Position numbers and translations under genes: made by a program. 64,000 bases of DNA from Morella rubra (Eukaryota; Streptophyta; Magnoliopsida; Fagales; Myricaceae): contig CM025854.1 in assembly GCA_003952965.2 (NCBI GenBank), forward strand, positions 248,001 through 312,000, written 5' to 3'. The notes beneath the pieces were generated by a model that made no database searches, was not told the DNA's origin, and saw only the letters and a program-made list of their open reading frames with translations. Shown here piece by piece: positions 12,439 to 25,921 of the stretch (its first letter is position 1; each line of letters opens with the position of its first letter).

Positions 12439-14332
12439 TCAGGGATTTGTCCTGAAAGAGTGACGTTCATTAGCCTGGCTGTCTGACTTAGATGGAACAT
12501 TGCATAGCAGATCATGGATTTTGGAATACATCAGGATCTGCGAAGGGTCACCCCCACCACTGCTCTGTGATGCACGAGAACTCTCCTGCAGCTTAATCTT
12601 CTCAAACAGATACTGCTTCTCAGCCTCTGCCTCATTTAACCGTTGTTTCAGGTAACTGCTCGCATATTCTTCCTCTGATTTGTCAGACTTGGCAAGAGCA
12701 ATCCTCTGAAGCCTCTCAGCTTCTCGTTTTGCCTCATTGGCCTTAAGTTGGAACATATCAGCCTCTGCCTGTTTAAGCCTCACAATTCTCTCTAGCTCTT
12801 CTACCTGCAGTTTCTTTTTTTGCCTGTCATGCTTCAGTTCTGCAACCTCCCTTGCCTTGTCCTCGAGCTCACGGTCACAACCCTCAAGAGAAATGCGGGC
12901 TTTCTTAAACATTCTCATTTTCTCATCAGCTACCATTTCCATCTTCCTTATTGCTTCCTGCACCACCTCTGCAATTCGACTGCATGCCTCCTGTGGGGCT
13001 ATCATCCGTCCACCTTCCCCATTTTCCATACTCTTTGGACCGTCCACCTCAAGCTCTTCATCAGGAGCATATGCATATCAGAATTGGACAAAACAAGGGA
13101 GAGAGAGAGAGAGAGAGAGATAGTGCAAAAACAAAAACAATATTTCATTCACAGCATATAATTCTAAATGTTTCAGAAGGCTTCAATGAATATATACCTT
13201 GGAAAAACATTAAAATCGCCCGGCAAGCTGTTGCTGACTCCACTCCACTCTTCATCTTTTCTTTGAGATCCTCACACTTCAAAAATAGTTTAATCCCTCG
13301 GGGGTCATCACTTCCGTGAAAAATCCTACTAACAAAATCAAGCTCCCTCATCAGAGCCTCCCGGTCCCAGGCTGGTGCACAGTGGTGGAAAACATCTTTA
13401 ACCCAACCAAGAAGCTCGGATGTCCGATTGCATGCCCGGCACCTGAAAACCATCTCAGATGGACCTGCTCCACTCTTAACAGAAGGGCCCATACAAATGA
13501 GTCCTTCACGAATAGCACAATCCGTATGAGTCCAATGAGAACATAAGTCACACCCAATCCATCGGCAGGTATTTACTTCAAAGTCAAACTTGTTACAGAT
13601 TACACACATGCAGAGATTGCAGAAACCATTTCTGTTGGTGCATATCTCACATGTACAGTCATCAGCTGGGAGCAGGGTTTGGCATGCTATATTTCTGCAC
13701 CTCTTGTATACAAAGATCTCAATCAGCATAGTCTGAGAGAGACTGATACTACGATGCAAGAATGCCTGAATCCCAGTGTTTATTGCAACAAGAATTTCAA
13801 GCTGTACTCTGTGAGCTCTAATCAATGTCTTAGCAGTCAAATCAGTTCTACTCTGCACAAGCTTCTGCAACATCAAAAATTCTTCTCTTTGCTGTGAACC
13901 ACCATTGCCTTCAAGGATAACTCGCAGTCCATTCTTCAGCTCTTCTAGAAACTCATCAGGTAAGCGCTGCATCTTTTCCGAAACTACATCAACTCTCTCT
14001 CTTGCTATGTCCCGAAGGGATGTCTTATCTGCAATAGAAACACGGCGGACAACTGATTGTTCAGGGCAATCGTTCTCAGCTTTCCCATTCTCCATCATCT
14101 TCTTTGCCATGGTGGCATCCGCAGTCGGCCATGTTTCTCGAGAACTGGCACTCTCAGTAGGTGACTCACGAATTTGATCAGAATTTGATCTGGGTTCCTC
14201 GGGGGAGAGGCGGGAATCTTGAGAGACAAGGGACAGCGAGGTTTGCAGTCCTCCAGGCCGTGGTTGCTGACGTGGAGGCAGCATTCTTGATGAAGATTGG
14301 TGGTAGACATTAGAACCAGACGATGTGCCCAT
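12439..14332 (-). CDS. OBE1: OBERON-type PHD-finger protein (OBE1/OBE2)
   Basis: OBERON proteins are nuclear PHD-finger factors needed for shoot and root meristem maintenance and embryonic root initiation. Exon 1 is 14332-13198 and starts MGTSSGSN, the conserved family start. An upstream in-frame ATG lies at 14389, but a likely leader acceptor (TTGCAG) falls between the two. Exon 2 is 13055-12439. The joined product is 583 aa, near the 566-574 aa of the Arabidopsis proteins. Residues 1-80 are Ser/Pro-rich with the RLSPEEPRSNSDQ and SSRETWPTADA signatures. A Cys/His-rich PHD finger spans about residues 226-301 (CEIC, CNLCMCVIC, CDLCSHWTH). The C-terminal third, from exon 2, is a long charged coiled coil. 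The intron holds a short GA run. Whether it is OBE1 or OBE2 cannot be settled by eye; family assignment is firm. Confidence 0.93.
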
Positions 14333-15296
14333 CTCAATCTCCCACTTATTCTGCAACCGCTCACAAAAGGATAATTTACTTAGGCTCATCCATTCCCATA
14401 TCCAAATTTCTATAGCATCTTATTTCTTATCCTGAAGAGCATAGTGAACGAAAAAAAAATCAAGCAGATTCAAACAGAATATCCCATCAATTTAAACAGT
14501 CAAACATCCGAAGCCATATGGCATAGAGAACACACACAGACACGCCACAACTCTTCTGACACAATAAAGGGAGCAGCCAAGTATTATAGATCCAAAGAAT
14601 ATATAGTTTGAGCAGATCAGACAAACTGGCACTTGAACAAGATGGCTAAGAGACGGCATATTCCCAAGCTCCCACTTCTCTTGCTTACGCTATAGGTTAT
14701 GATATATTCAATTATCTCGACCATAGTTGCAGTGCACTTTTCAGCTTATAGGCGTCCGATACACACATAGACAATCATGCTACTACAGAAAACTACCATA
14801 ATAGAAAAAAGCTTCGAAATTTAGGCCATATAAATTAACCTCACAAAACAAGTTTTATTTTTCCCCTTGCAGAAACAAAAAGCAAAAGCAAAACACATGA
14901 ATCATACACCATCCTAAGAAAGTCGGCAGATCACAGAGAAAAAAGACACGCTACTACGGATCAGTCCATAACAAGTTTCCCATCCTGTTTGGTTACTAAG
15001 ACAAGGGAGCAAAAGAAAAACTATACCCAAAAAAAAAAAATTCCAAATCCAAAACCGTCCCGTTAAACCATAGGAGAAACCGAAATTAAGAGACGAACAG
15101 AAGATTATTCTCTCATTAAAGCCTAAATATCTACTTCCCATCCGCAAAGAGTACAGTTCTTTTTCTTCTTCCATATTAAAAAATCTCAAGAAAATGAAAG
15201 AGACTAATAGACTCGGATTTTATTTCAGTTTCCTCAGGAACCAAACAGGAAAAATGGATTCAACAAGGCGAAGACTTAAAAAGAGAGAGTACTCAC

Positions 15297-15440
15297 CAGA
15301 CGATTAAACACGAAGCCCGAGCAGCTCAAATCGAAGGGACGCGTCAGGGGAGTACAAAACGGGGCGCACCAACACGAAAAAGGAGAGAACTTGAAATTTT
15401 CTACGCCTGCGGTGAATTAATATTCAACAAAGATGGCCTT
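15297..15440 (-). other. Likely non-coding leader exon of the OBERON gene
   Basis: A strong donor on the minus strand (CTG|GTGAGT at 15297/15296) lies about 0.95 kb upstream of the OBERON start codon. It can pair with the TTGCAG acceptor just before that ATG. The upstream part is GC-richer, as expected near a start of transcription. The 5' end given is a guess. A leader intron is usual for this family, but transcript data are needed to fix it. Confidence 0.4.
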
Positions 15441-16187
15441 TGTTCCCATTCTGCCCTTAGGAGCGAGGACGGAGATTTTTGCACACACGAGGAAGTCCAC
15501 TAACGGTCAATGATCGGAAAGAGATGGAAAATTGGGGTTTTTTTTCAACGCTGGGGGGTGACCGCCTCGGCCGGTCACGAACTGGGCCGAACCAGTAACC
15601 CCAGGTTTAACACGTCTTTTTTCCCTTTTTTTTTTTTTTTTCTTCTTTCTTCAGATAATACAACGAGACAAGTTTGCGTTTGTTTCCGATGCTGCTGAGC
15701 CGTCGGGCGTGGCACGTTTATTTTATTATTATTATTATTTTTTAATTAAAGGCATGACTTAACGCCGAACGGTCGCAAGTTGGCCATGTCGTTTTCATGA
15801 AAACTCAACGAGGTGTAGATCGTAACTACGTTAGTCAGTGTAGAACGTGGTCTACTTCATGTTTTGAACCAGTCAAGAACCTCGTTCCACTATGTTACAA
15901 ATCATCCTGCGGGGAATGAATTTGCGATTCATTCAGTTAGTCATCGGGCATGTTAGAGAAGATAACAAAACGAGAACAAAGAGGTAATCGCTTACCACTT
16001 CCCTACAGATATAAAGCATTACAGAAAAAGAAGTAGAAATGACAATAGGCACTGTTTTATCTACTTCCAATCAATTTAACATTCCACCCAAAATTCCACC
16101 AGCATTATAAACTAAGACCTCAAAGCAAATTTTGAGTATGTAGGTGTAGAAGGTACAATAAGAGAATCAAAAATTTATTTTGGGTCC

Positions 16188-19100
16188 TCATTTTTGGCTA
16201 CCGGCTTCAGCGGGTTCAACCACCTCGGCTTCAACTATTTCTGGGGTGTTGGAGTTGGGTTCTGGATGATGAGCATCTGACCATTTGCCAGAAAGAGCAA
16301 TACCCATCATCTCATATATCTTCCCTCCAAGCTGTGCTGGATTTTCAGGCTGCAAAACAAGAGATTACGAAATATGAATAGAAGATGATTACATTACAGA
16401 CATCTTAACAAGTGCACAAATGAACACAGATTCGTCAACTAGATTCTTGTCTAGGACGGCATTCTCTGGGGAATTACGTGGCATTACTGGGACCTTCAAG
16501 TTAGAGAGAGACACATTCATGTGTCTAACCCACAAGAAAAGTTCTCGTAGTAGTCCAATTTTAACTGAAGAATTGCTAGCTCCAGAATGGGAAAGAGTAA
16601 CCCTTCAGAAATAAAAAAATTTAAAACAGAGAGAACAGGAACTCACGGTAAAACCACTGGAAACCAAAGCCGTATCATACAGAAGATCAATGGCTCTCAG
16701 AGCATCTTCATCGTTCGGGTTACTCTTGGCCGCAATCTGCAAAACCAGTGTCAACATATTATTACAAAGGTTACATATGACGGCACCAGATACAGTGTGT
16801 GTGTGTGTCTACAGCTGGGTTCCTTCATTTTCACGTACATTCAAGTTTCTGATGATGGGATGTTCAGGATTGATCTCAAACACCCTTCTGCCTCTCATGA
16901 ACTCCAAGCTAGAGGTATCGCCAGCAGCTTGTGCCTTCATTAGCCTACAAGGAATTTATTGAGAGATAAGCCATATTATCTACATTCCAAATGTACGGTA
17001 TTTATCAGCAACAGCGAAAGAAAAATTACCTCTCCATGTTAGCAGACCAACCAAACTTGCCAGATACCAAAACACAGGGTGAGGTGCTCAGACGGTTTGA
17101 AATTTGAACACTGGCGACCTTATCACCCAATTGTTTCTTAATCCAATCACAAGTTTGTGCAAATTCCTGCTTTACCTCTTTTTCTTTTTCGTCGTTCGTA
17201 TCACCTGCAAAAATTTCAATATATATTCACTAAGATGGCCAAACTGGAAGCCCAAGATAATCTCACTAACTGTAAAATAGTTGATTACAACTATATTGCA
17301 TACACAGCGAAATGCGGTGAGGTCTATCATATTCATCACTATCCACAAATGCTTATGCATAAGATGGCTGATAAATCATGACAACTTGATTCATGGGATG
17401 AAATTACAGTTGTTGATCCAATTGGAGAATAACACATACATGAGAGAAGCAGATGTATCCCCCGACAAAATAATAGAAGTATAAAATTCAAAAGAGTTAA
17501 AACAGGCTTACCTAAATTCAAATCTTCCTTGCTAATATCAACAAAGTTCTTCTCCTTATATGACTTTAGGTTCTGGATGGCAATCTCATCAATAGCGTCA
17601 ACTAAGAACAGCACCTACAACAGCAATAAGCAGACCATACATAAGTACCAGACGAAAACTATAGCATAACATAATTGGATTAACCATGATACATGTGGAA
17701 GGCAGTCACATACTTCAAGATCTTTTTCAGCAAGTCTCTCCAAGAAAGGTGTGTTCTTAGCACTTGTCACACTGTCAGCAGCTATGTAATAGATATCCTT
17801 CTGTTCAGGTTTCATGTTCTCAACATACTCGTCCAAGCTTATCAGCTCATTCTCACTCTGGGAAGAGAGAAATCGAAGCAATGGACCCAGACGCTTGTGG
17901 TTTTCACGGTCTTCAATGCAACCCAATTTCATGTGTTTGCCGAAGTTCTCCCAGAATTTATCATAATCCTGGAAAAAAAATGCAGACTTGTAAGTCCTGA
18001 AAACATCGATAACACAGTTCTACAAATTTAAGCAGATGGGCTGGTAAGGCCCAGGTTCATTTGCCCCCGCCTCTTCTTACATTGACCATGCACATAGACC
18101 CACACCCATGCAAACATAAATACAGAAGCATGATGTACGAGGAGGAAGAAAACAAAGATGATGACGTACATCTCTGTTCTCGCTCAGGGATATACCAAGT
18201 ATCATGTCAAAGGCCTTTCGCACCAAACGCTTCCTCATTATCCGTACCTTCAGTACAGCAAAGAAATGACACTTAGCGTGACATTGCTAAGAAATATACA
18301 GTCCTTCCAACAACAACAAAAAGATGTTGCTTACTAGTCGGCTCTCTTGAAGAATTTCACGTGAGACATTGAGTGGAAGGTCATTTGAGTCCACAACACC
18401 TTTGACAAAGCTTAAATATCGTGGAAACTATTCAACCAAAATGAAACGATTAGAACCAGAAAACTATTTCACTTTAGTAATACTAAATTCTTCTTTGTCT
18501 GATCACAAAAAAAAAAATAAATAAATCCTCTTTGTCCAAACTCTAGCCATTATTTACCAGTTCTCCATCGAAGTCATCTGAAATGAACACCCGTTTCACA
18601 TAGAGCCTGATATTTTTGGTCTTGGGATTGATAACATCATCCTTTCCCATGGGAGGAACAGCTGGCACATAGAGTATAGACCTAAACTCTACCTCACCCT
18701 GCAATAACAGCTTTTATCAGCTTAGAAAGCAAAATAAGCAGCCACCATAATCTGACCAGAGCTGTTGAACAAAAGATCACACTTTGCAAAGTTCTGCTGA
18801 TAAAACTTTTTTCATATGAGAATTTGATGATCGTCATTACCTCTGTTGTGAAGTGTGAAGACGCTAACGGGTCCAAGTACTCATTAAATGTTTTCTGGTA
18901 GAACTCATTGTATTCCTCTGTTGTTACTTCCTTTGGATTGCGAAGCTGCACATATTAACAGAATTGCATCTTAGATTTACCTAAAAATCAATGGCATTTT
19001 CTGAAGCACACAGAATATGAGAAAGCAAGAAATCTTAAGCTCACCCATATGGGTTGGGTCTCATTAGTTAGCTCCCAGTCCCAGTACTTCTCAACTACAG

Positions 19101-22100
19101 TCTTGGTTTTCTTCTTCTTCTGTAACAACATAAATTTATAGGTCAATGGTGAAAATAATTGAAAATCATGATCTTAGCTACAGTATTGGTATTCTGCTTG
19201 TATACATAATTCACGAGCAATACAATGAGAACATCGAGAAACAGGCAATTGTACCTCGGTTTTCTCATCTTGATCATCCTTCTTGGCTTCAGATGGATCC
19301 TCATCAACCTCAACCTGAAACAGTGCAAAAAACAATAAATGCACTTTATCTGCAATTTTACTAGTGAATTGAAAATGTAAGAGAAACCTATGAGATCTGA
19401 GAAGGTGTGTCCATTCTTTACAAATGTTGAAATAGTTTTTTTTGACATGACATATATACGATAGTATCTTCATTTTGTATTCGGCTCATTTTAGTATTGA
19501 AAGTATACATATCCATGACTAAGGATACAGTGCAGATAGCCATACTTCTTTTGTGAATCCCTTTTCCTGCCAAGTGTATATAGGAAATGAAACAAATTGT
19601 GAATAGTTCTTCACAAGCTTCTGAATCCGCTCTGGATGGGCGAAACCTTTGTCATCACGCTGAAAGTGCGAAGGAGATAGAGAAAGTTAGCAAGGGAAGT
19701 TTGTAAACAGTTAACAAACTACTCCTAGACAAAGAGGGTTTCTTGCCTTAAGATGCAATGTAAGGCGCGTTCCTCTAGGAATAAGCTTTTCAGGGTCTGT
19801 CTCCTCCCGGATAGTATAGGAGCTTGCATTGGCTTCTCCTTCCCATACATATTGTTTATCAGATTTTGGGCTCCTTGATGAGACAACAACCTGAAAATAA
19901 CCAGATACATAAGTTAGATGCACTATCAAAACCTGGCAAACACTTTTTAACAAAATAATTATAAATTCTGAACAATATGCATAGCTACCTTATCGGAAAC
20001 CAGGAATGCTGAATAAAAGCCCACACCAAATTGACCAATTAAATTGTTATCTCCACCAGCATCCTTGCTCTCCTGTGAGGTATTCCAATTTCTTCAAGTA
20101 TTATAAGATAACTTTGACAAAAGCACGTGAGGGAATTTGAAGTCTATTTAAAGAAGTATAAGACCTTCAATGCCGTCAAGAACTTTGCAGTTCCACTTTG
20201 CGCAATAGTTCCAAGGCAGTCAACAAGTTCTTGCCGAGTCATACCGATACCAGTATCACTGCATAGAGCAGAAGCGGCTTCAGCAATGCTAAAGGAAGAT
20301 GGGAAGATCATTTATAGACACTTATGACTGAAGCTTACGTGATAGTTATAATGCCATTGTCCTTATCAGCTTGGATACGAATATCAAGATCAACTGCCTC
20401 CTTCAAAAGGTCAGAGTCTGTAACACTGAGAAACCGCAGTTTGTCCAATGCATCACTTGCATTGCTGTGGACATCAATACAACCCAGTTCCAATAGTTAG
20501 TACCCTCCAACTCATAGGAAACATAAACTTTATTTGATGCTGATCTTTTTGGAATATGCACAGAGTTCAATGCTGGAAAGAAACAACAAAGCAGCATTCC
20601 CTATTTAACCCAAGCATTTTCCCATCACAATCACATCCGTTCCCATGACCAAATCACCAAAGAGAAAAATAAGCCATCATTGCAGAATCCATTAAGCCGC
20701 TATTGTTCATAAAGCATGAGGGACAACAAGAGATGCATCTGAAATTTGATAATGCTTTGCCTCTGCCCTGCCAGCTGCAGTTTTCCCTCTTTAATAATCC
20801 CAAATTTAACTAGATAGACAACTAACTCCACGCAAAGGTAATTAAACAAATATCACTCCTGCACCAATATATGGGAGACAAGAAAAGTAAAACATGCCTG
20901 ATAAGCTCCCGGAGAAACACCTCTTTGTTGCTGTACAAGCTGTTAACTATAAGGTCCATAAGCCGACTGACCTGCACCAAGCCAGAAGCATTAGAAAAGT
21001 TAAAAACTTTAAGCCATGAGACAAAAGTTCCATCAGCCCTAGCATACCTCCGCTTGATACTCATATTTTTCAGCTGGTGGAGCAGCCGACGCATCTGATG
21101 CTGCAGCAGTCGACTCATACCGCTTGCCCAAAAAGGAGGTCTCTTTCAAGTTGAGCTGAGTTGTAGATTTAGTGGTATGACTCCTACCAGCAGTTAACAT
21201 CGAGTACCATTGACTTCTGGATTCACCTTCTCCCACCTACTCATCACGCACGTATAGAACATCATGCCCAAAGAAAATGGCAGTGCAATGTAATTAAACC
21301 AACCTCAGCTACATGTAGCACCGACATTAATCTTGAAGATATAAAAAGCTAATTTTTTTTCAAATGAAATGGGACAAGAAAGTTTCGTACAGAAAAACAT
21401 CTTACAGTGGAACTGAATCCATGCACAAAAAAAAAAAAAAAAATCAAAGCCGCTCAATTTCTGGAAAAGATAGTAGCACCAGAAAGAGAATCCGCCAAGT
21501 CATGCCTTTGAAACTTGCGATCGATTAATATTATTCACTAATAAAATGCAGTACAACAAAAAAAGCTACAGATGAAAAGAAAAAAATCCCATATACACCG
21601 GAAAGACCGTGAAGAAATTTTTTTTTTAATAAGTAAAGGAAAGATCGTGAAGAAAATGACCATAGTTGAAGGCATGCGAATCTGTACGCATTCTATCCAT
21701 ATAAATCCATCAAACGTGTTCCAATAACAGAGAATCAAAAAATGCAGGAAACATTGGAATGGGATTACACTGACACGTAGAGCGAGGATTATAAACGTAA
21801 AACATGAATTTCCAATTATAGACACACAAGAAAAGCCCCTGCGGCGAGCTCACACATGGAAAGGCGGTAGCGAGCATAAGAATTGAAATCCAAATCTAAA
21901 TTCATCCATTTCCACCAACAACAAAAAAAATGGAATTTTGAAGTGGAAGTCAACAACAGAAAACGTTCTCTTTCCTTTTAACCACACCCTTCTGGGTAAT
22001 ACTAATAAAGAACATTGTGATTAGGGAATTGAAAAGCGTACGGAGTCGAAGACGGGAGCGGAGGAGGAGACCGTAGCGAGGGCGACTCGATAACGCACGC

Positions 22101-22155
22101 TACCATTTCCGGTGCGCAGGATAGCGGAAAAAGAGCGCCGGGAAAGCCGGTGCAT
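16188..22155 (-). CDS. HSP90-6: Mitochondrial HSP90 chaperone (HSP90-6, TRAP1-like), 20 exons
   Basis: This is an ATP-driven HSP90-family chaperone of the organellar branch. Exons in transcript order: 22155-22042, 21236-21048, 20971-20898, 20464-20339, 20258-20165, 20072-19989, 19890-19747, 19659-19546, 19314-19255, 19119-19045, 18945-18841, 18698-18558, 18427-18335, 18247-18170, 17968-17714, 17614-17512, 17204-17030, 16944-16839, 16736-16647, 16349-16188. They sum to 2,382 nt, 793 aa (Arabidopsis HSP90-6 is about 799 aa). Exon 1 encodes an Arg/Ser-rich presequence ([14 protein letters not shown]). The GHKL ATPase shows [19 protein letters not shown] and [12 protein letters not shown]. An acidic/KKKK linker, the middle domain ([11 protein letters not shown]) and the C-terminal dimer domain follow. 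Two introns start with GC. Copy looks intact, with no frame break. Mitochondrial rather than plastid targeting follows from similarity to HSP90-6. Confidence 0.94.
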
Positions 22156-22179
22156 ATTGACAACAAGCAACAGGAAGCA

Positions 22180-24050
22180 AACAGAGAAACAGAGAGAGAG
22201 AGGGCGTGAGCTCCGAGTGTGAGGGTATTAGGGTTTTAGAAGGGGTTTCTGACAGGGGTTTGGGAAGGTTCTGGAGATTGGTTGTGGGGGTATTGTCTCC
22301 CCAACTTCCAGGGGGCATTTTGGTCATTTGAACGATCCGTCCGTACTCTGTAGTAGGATAATTCTGTGCTCCCCCGGGTCTGAGGGATTTTTGAGTCCGT
22401 CTAGTCTAGATAGCCAATGTTGGATGGACATGTCAGCAGAAAGCTGATGGAAGAAGGTTCAAATATATAGGAAGACGTAAATTGCATAAAGGTCCCCTTA
22501 GCTTTCCCCAACATTTTGGGCATAAAATTTTTTAATAAAATAAATATATTTTAAAAATTTTAACTTTTTACACATACACATTTATCTTTCACAAATCTTA
22601 ATAAATTTCAATAAAGTAAAGATTCCTAAAATTTTGAGAATATTCCTCAAAATTTTGATAAACAAATACTTCCTTAGATATATGAAATATAAAAATTTAT
22701 TCTTTAATACATAGTAATTCTGTAGGTTTACGTAGATAATACATGTTGATCTAATTTCGAATCACTTACAAAGGAAATATTTATTTAAATTTATTCTTCA
22801 CTGTTTTATGTCTAATTAGGCATGTTTTAACGCTTGATCTTGCCTATAACTCTAACTATTAAAGTTATTAGAGTTTCACATTGTTAAAGTAATGTAGGGT
22901 TATTATTTCCAAAGTCTTATAAATAAAGCCCATGTAAACTCAACAAAAAATAATAAGTGAGTACACCAATAAGTAGTTGGACCTTTCACAGTAGATATAG
23001 GTCTATGGACTGAACCACTTAAATCTTCTCACTTATCTCTCTTCTCTCTCTTAGTAAAAATAAATTTTTTTCAGTCTAAATTTTTTTTATTTCTAACACT
23101 AACCTCATTGTTTGAGGTTCAAATCACACCCCTACTCAGCAGGGTATTTGGGTGTTCATAAACTAACGATACTTAGCTACGTATAGGACCTTGTGCGGCC
23201 CACTAACGTAACAAGTCTCAGACCACGCGGTGACCCGAATTTAAATGGGATGGGGAAGAAATACCACCATGATTCCCTTTTTTATTTTTTAAAATCTTGG
23301 TTGTGGCGGTATATCTTTCTAACACAATTTAGCATAAAAGTCATCGATTCTCATTAATCATAAACCATATACATATATATCGCGAATATATCCAAACTCA
23401 TCGCAGCTTAAAGAGGAATTTGAAATGGTTTATCCATGAGTTATATGCTACAGGTCATGGTGTATTACTAGTAATATTGTTATGTCCTGATTCACTATCC
23501 ATATCCTTCCTTACACAAATAAGTTTGTTGGATGATGCAAACTTTGAAATGATATCATGAGTTTAAGCAAACTAGATATATACTAAATGAATTAAGAGGC
23601 ATGAGTTTTATTAAGAGTAATGCTAGCTTATGGTTCCTAGAATAACAAATTAGACAAATGCAATATGTTTTTCTTTGAATTTTATACCTTGTAATCATGT
23701 GTGAGTATAGCATCTTAATTTATGAAATGCTAATTTAAAATCGGACGGAGAGATAAACATATACAATTATGCATTCCCCCCCCCCCCCCTTCCCCTCTTT
23801 TGTTGACTCTCTTGGGAGTTATTTCTTTTGTGTCTTTGCCAAAAATTGCAAGAAACTCAAGGTGTAATTTTTCAATCTCTCTTCTTCTTGAAGGCGAGAT
23901 GGTGTAGGGTAAAATGATGAAAATGTCCAAAGAACATCGTATCATACCTATGAGAGGCAAAACCAACAACCTCAAATATATCCATGTATAAGCATATATA
24001 GATCAAAGCTTGTGAAGTTGCCACCTTCCTCACCTAGTTCTGGAGAACGA
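22180..24050. other. Intergenic stretch upstream of HSP90-6
   Basis: The first 100 bases include a GA run (22186-22202), probably in the HSP90-6 leader or core promoter. The rest is AT-rich with no gene seen. It contains a C homopolymer at 23777-23789. Confidence 0.5.
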
Positions 24051-24288
24051 ATTTTGTGTAAAGATGTACAAATTGTGCAAAATCATGTAAAGAGACAACT
24101 GTGATTTAAAAAACAAATTCAATGTTCTAAGGCTAGCCATGTGATGAGATAAAATGGTGTGATCAACTTTGACTTGGCTCATTAAATGATGTGATCAATC
24201 TTAAAATGTTGGATTTGTTTTTTTAAACCACAGTAGTCCTTTTACATGGCTATACACAATTTGTCTTTATTCAAAATCATTTCTCCTC
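24051..24288. mobile_element. Fold-back MITE-like inverted repeat
   Basis: The left arm (about 24051-24125) and right arm (about 24205-24288) are imperfect reverse complements over some 70 bp. They share blocks such as CAAATTGTG, CATGTAAA and TTTAAAAAACAAAT, with a short centre. No coding capacity. The form fits a non-autonomous DNA element, superfamily unknown. A target duplication could not be fixed by eye. Confidence 0.55.
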
Positions 24289-24434
24289 TAAGATAGCAAT
24301 TAAAGAACTAAATTAAGAACGAGAAAAGGTTCTCTTTGAAATGGTTTGTGCTATATTTCCTTAATGGAACTTTGATCTTCAGCGTCTGGATGGTATGTCC
24401 AATAAGCTATAATAGCTAGGCAACAGGTTATTTC

Positions 24435-25693
24435 TGTTGGATTGCGAGGTCGCAGCGGAAAGGATCGTTGAATCACAGCAGTCCAAGCGTTTTGCCTCCT
24501 TCAGATCCACGCACACAGCTTTGAGAGAGTTTGAGAGAGATCTAGAGAGAGAACTCTCACGTGAAAAATGAATTCTCTTTCTCAAATGAGTTTCTGAGCT
24601 ATTTATAATGGCTGGCTCAGAACTCAATTGTGCTATAGCGTGGGATCTTTAGGGATCTCATATCTCGGCCGTAGGATCATCATGAAAAACTCTTTTTCAT
24701 TAAACTCCTTATATTCTGTAATCCGAATTTATAGGCTTCTACAAATTGTGATCATGTCCATTAACATATCACAATTGACCCCCGAGATAATGAGATTGTT
24801 TTTGTGAAATCCTTTTTCTAACAATTATATGCTTATTTATCTTCCACCATACTATATTCCACATGAGCTAATAGGACTGGAATAATATCACCGATTAAGT
24901 CCTAGCTCATATAATTCTTAATTCTCATCTGTACCTAGTTGGACTTCCAAAACTTTCCAAAATCATTTTTCAAATATTTACTTCATATATTAATAAGTAA
25001 AAACCGTGAAAACACTTTTCACAAAATCTCGCTGCGCAGCGTTTTATGTGAGTCCAACAATATACAGACATAATGAATATACTGCCTCATCAAGAGACTA
25101 GTGGATTCCATATTGAGCAATTATACAAATTCACTTACTATGCACAAGGCCCAACCTTATCTGGAATATTTGATCTACGAAGATCATCACCAAATGATTC
25201 AGTCAAAGCACAAGCACACAACAAGCAAACCTGCATAACTCTCTCAGGTCTAAGGACAACATAAGCTAATTGTTGAATACCATTCTCTACATCAGTGATC
25301 GTTTCTAGAAGGTATTCATATTTGATCCGTTCAGTGCATGTACTCTTACATTGCACCCACTTTCTGCTTAAGGTCACCACCTCAATGACGGAGTCCATCA
25401 TTCTATTTTATAGAGGCACAACGAGTGTAGACCTATTTGTACATTATCATGTATCTCGGTCTAGAACACAGTGAGTCAACAAGGAACTGAAAAGTCATAC
25501 TCCGCCTCCGATTCATTAATCATTGGCCTGACTTTTCTACAATATTGCTCAACAATATGACATCTAATGTCATTATATATATGACCTCTTATGTCATTGC
25601 ATGTACCCAAAATAATATACAAGTGATTAACAACAATAATAATTATCTCATAATTATGCAAAATGATTGGTTTTGAGGGCATACATCTAACAA
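24435..25693 (-). repeat. 3' LTR of the Ty1-copia element
   Basis: About 1,259 bp, nearly identical to 31264-32520. It is preceded in element sense by the purine tract. The ends form the short inverted repeat TGTT/AACA typical of LTRs. Confidence 0.95.
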
Positions 25694-25706
25694 TCTCCCA
25701 CTTGCA
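25694..25706 (-). other. Polypurine tract of the Ty1-copia element
   Basis: Read on the minus strand, the bases abutting the 3' LTR are CAAGTGGGAGATT. This is a purine-rich motif typical of plant copia elements, where it primes plus-strand synthesis. Confidence 0.8.
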
Positions 25707-25921
25707 CTCAGAACCAATCAGACATGTACTTGACACCCATAGACTCTAAATGCTTCTCAAACACTTTCTGAGTCAACGGTTTAGTGAACGGGTCTGTGAT
25801 GTTCTCAGCTGATGCTATTTTAGCCATTACTACATCACCCCGATCACAATGTCACGAATAAGATGAAATCTTCTTTCTATGTGTTTTGTCCTTTGATGAG
25901 CCCTAGGTTCCACCGCCTGTG

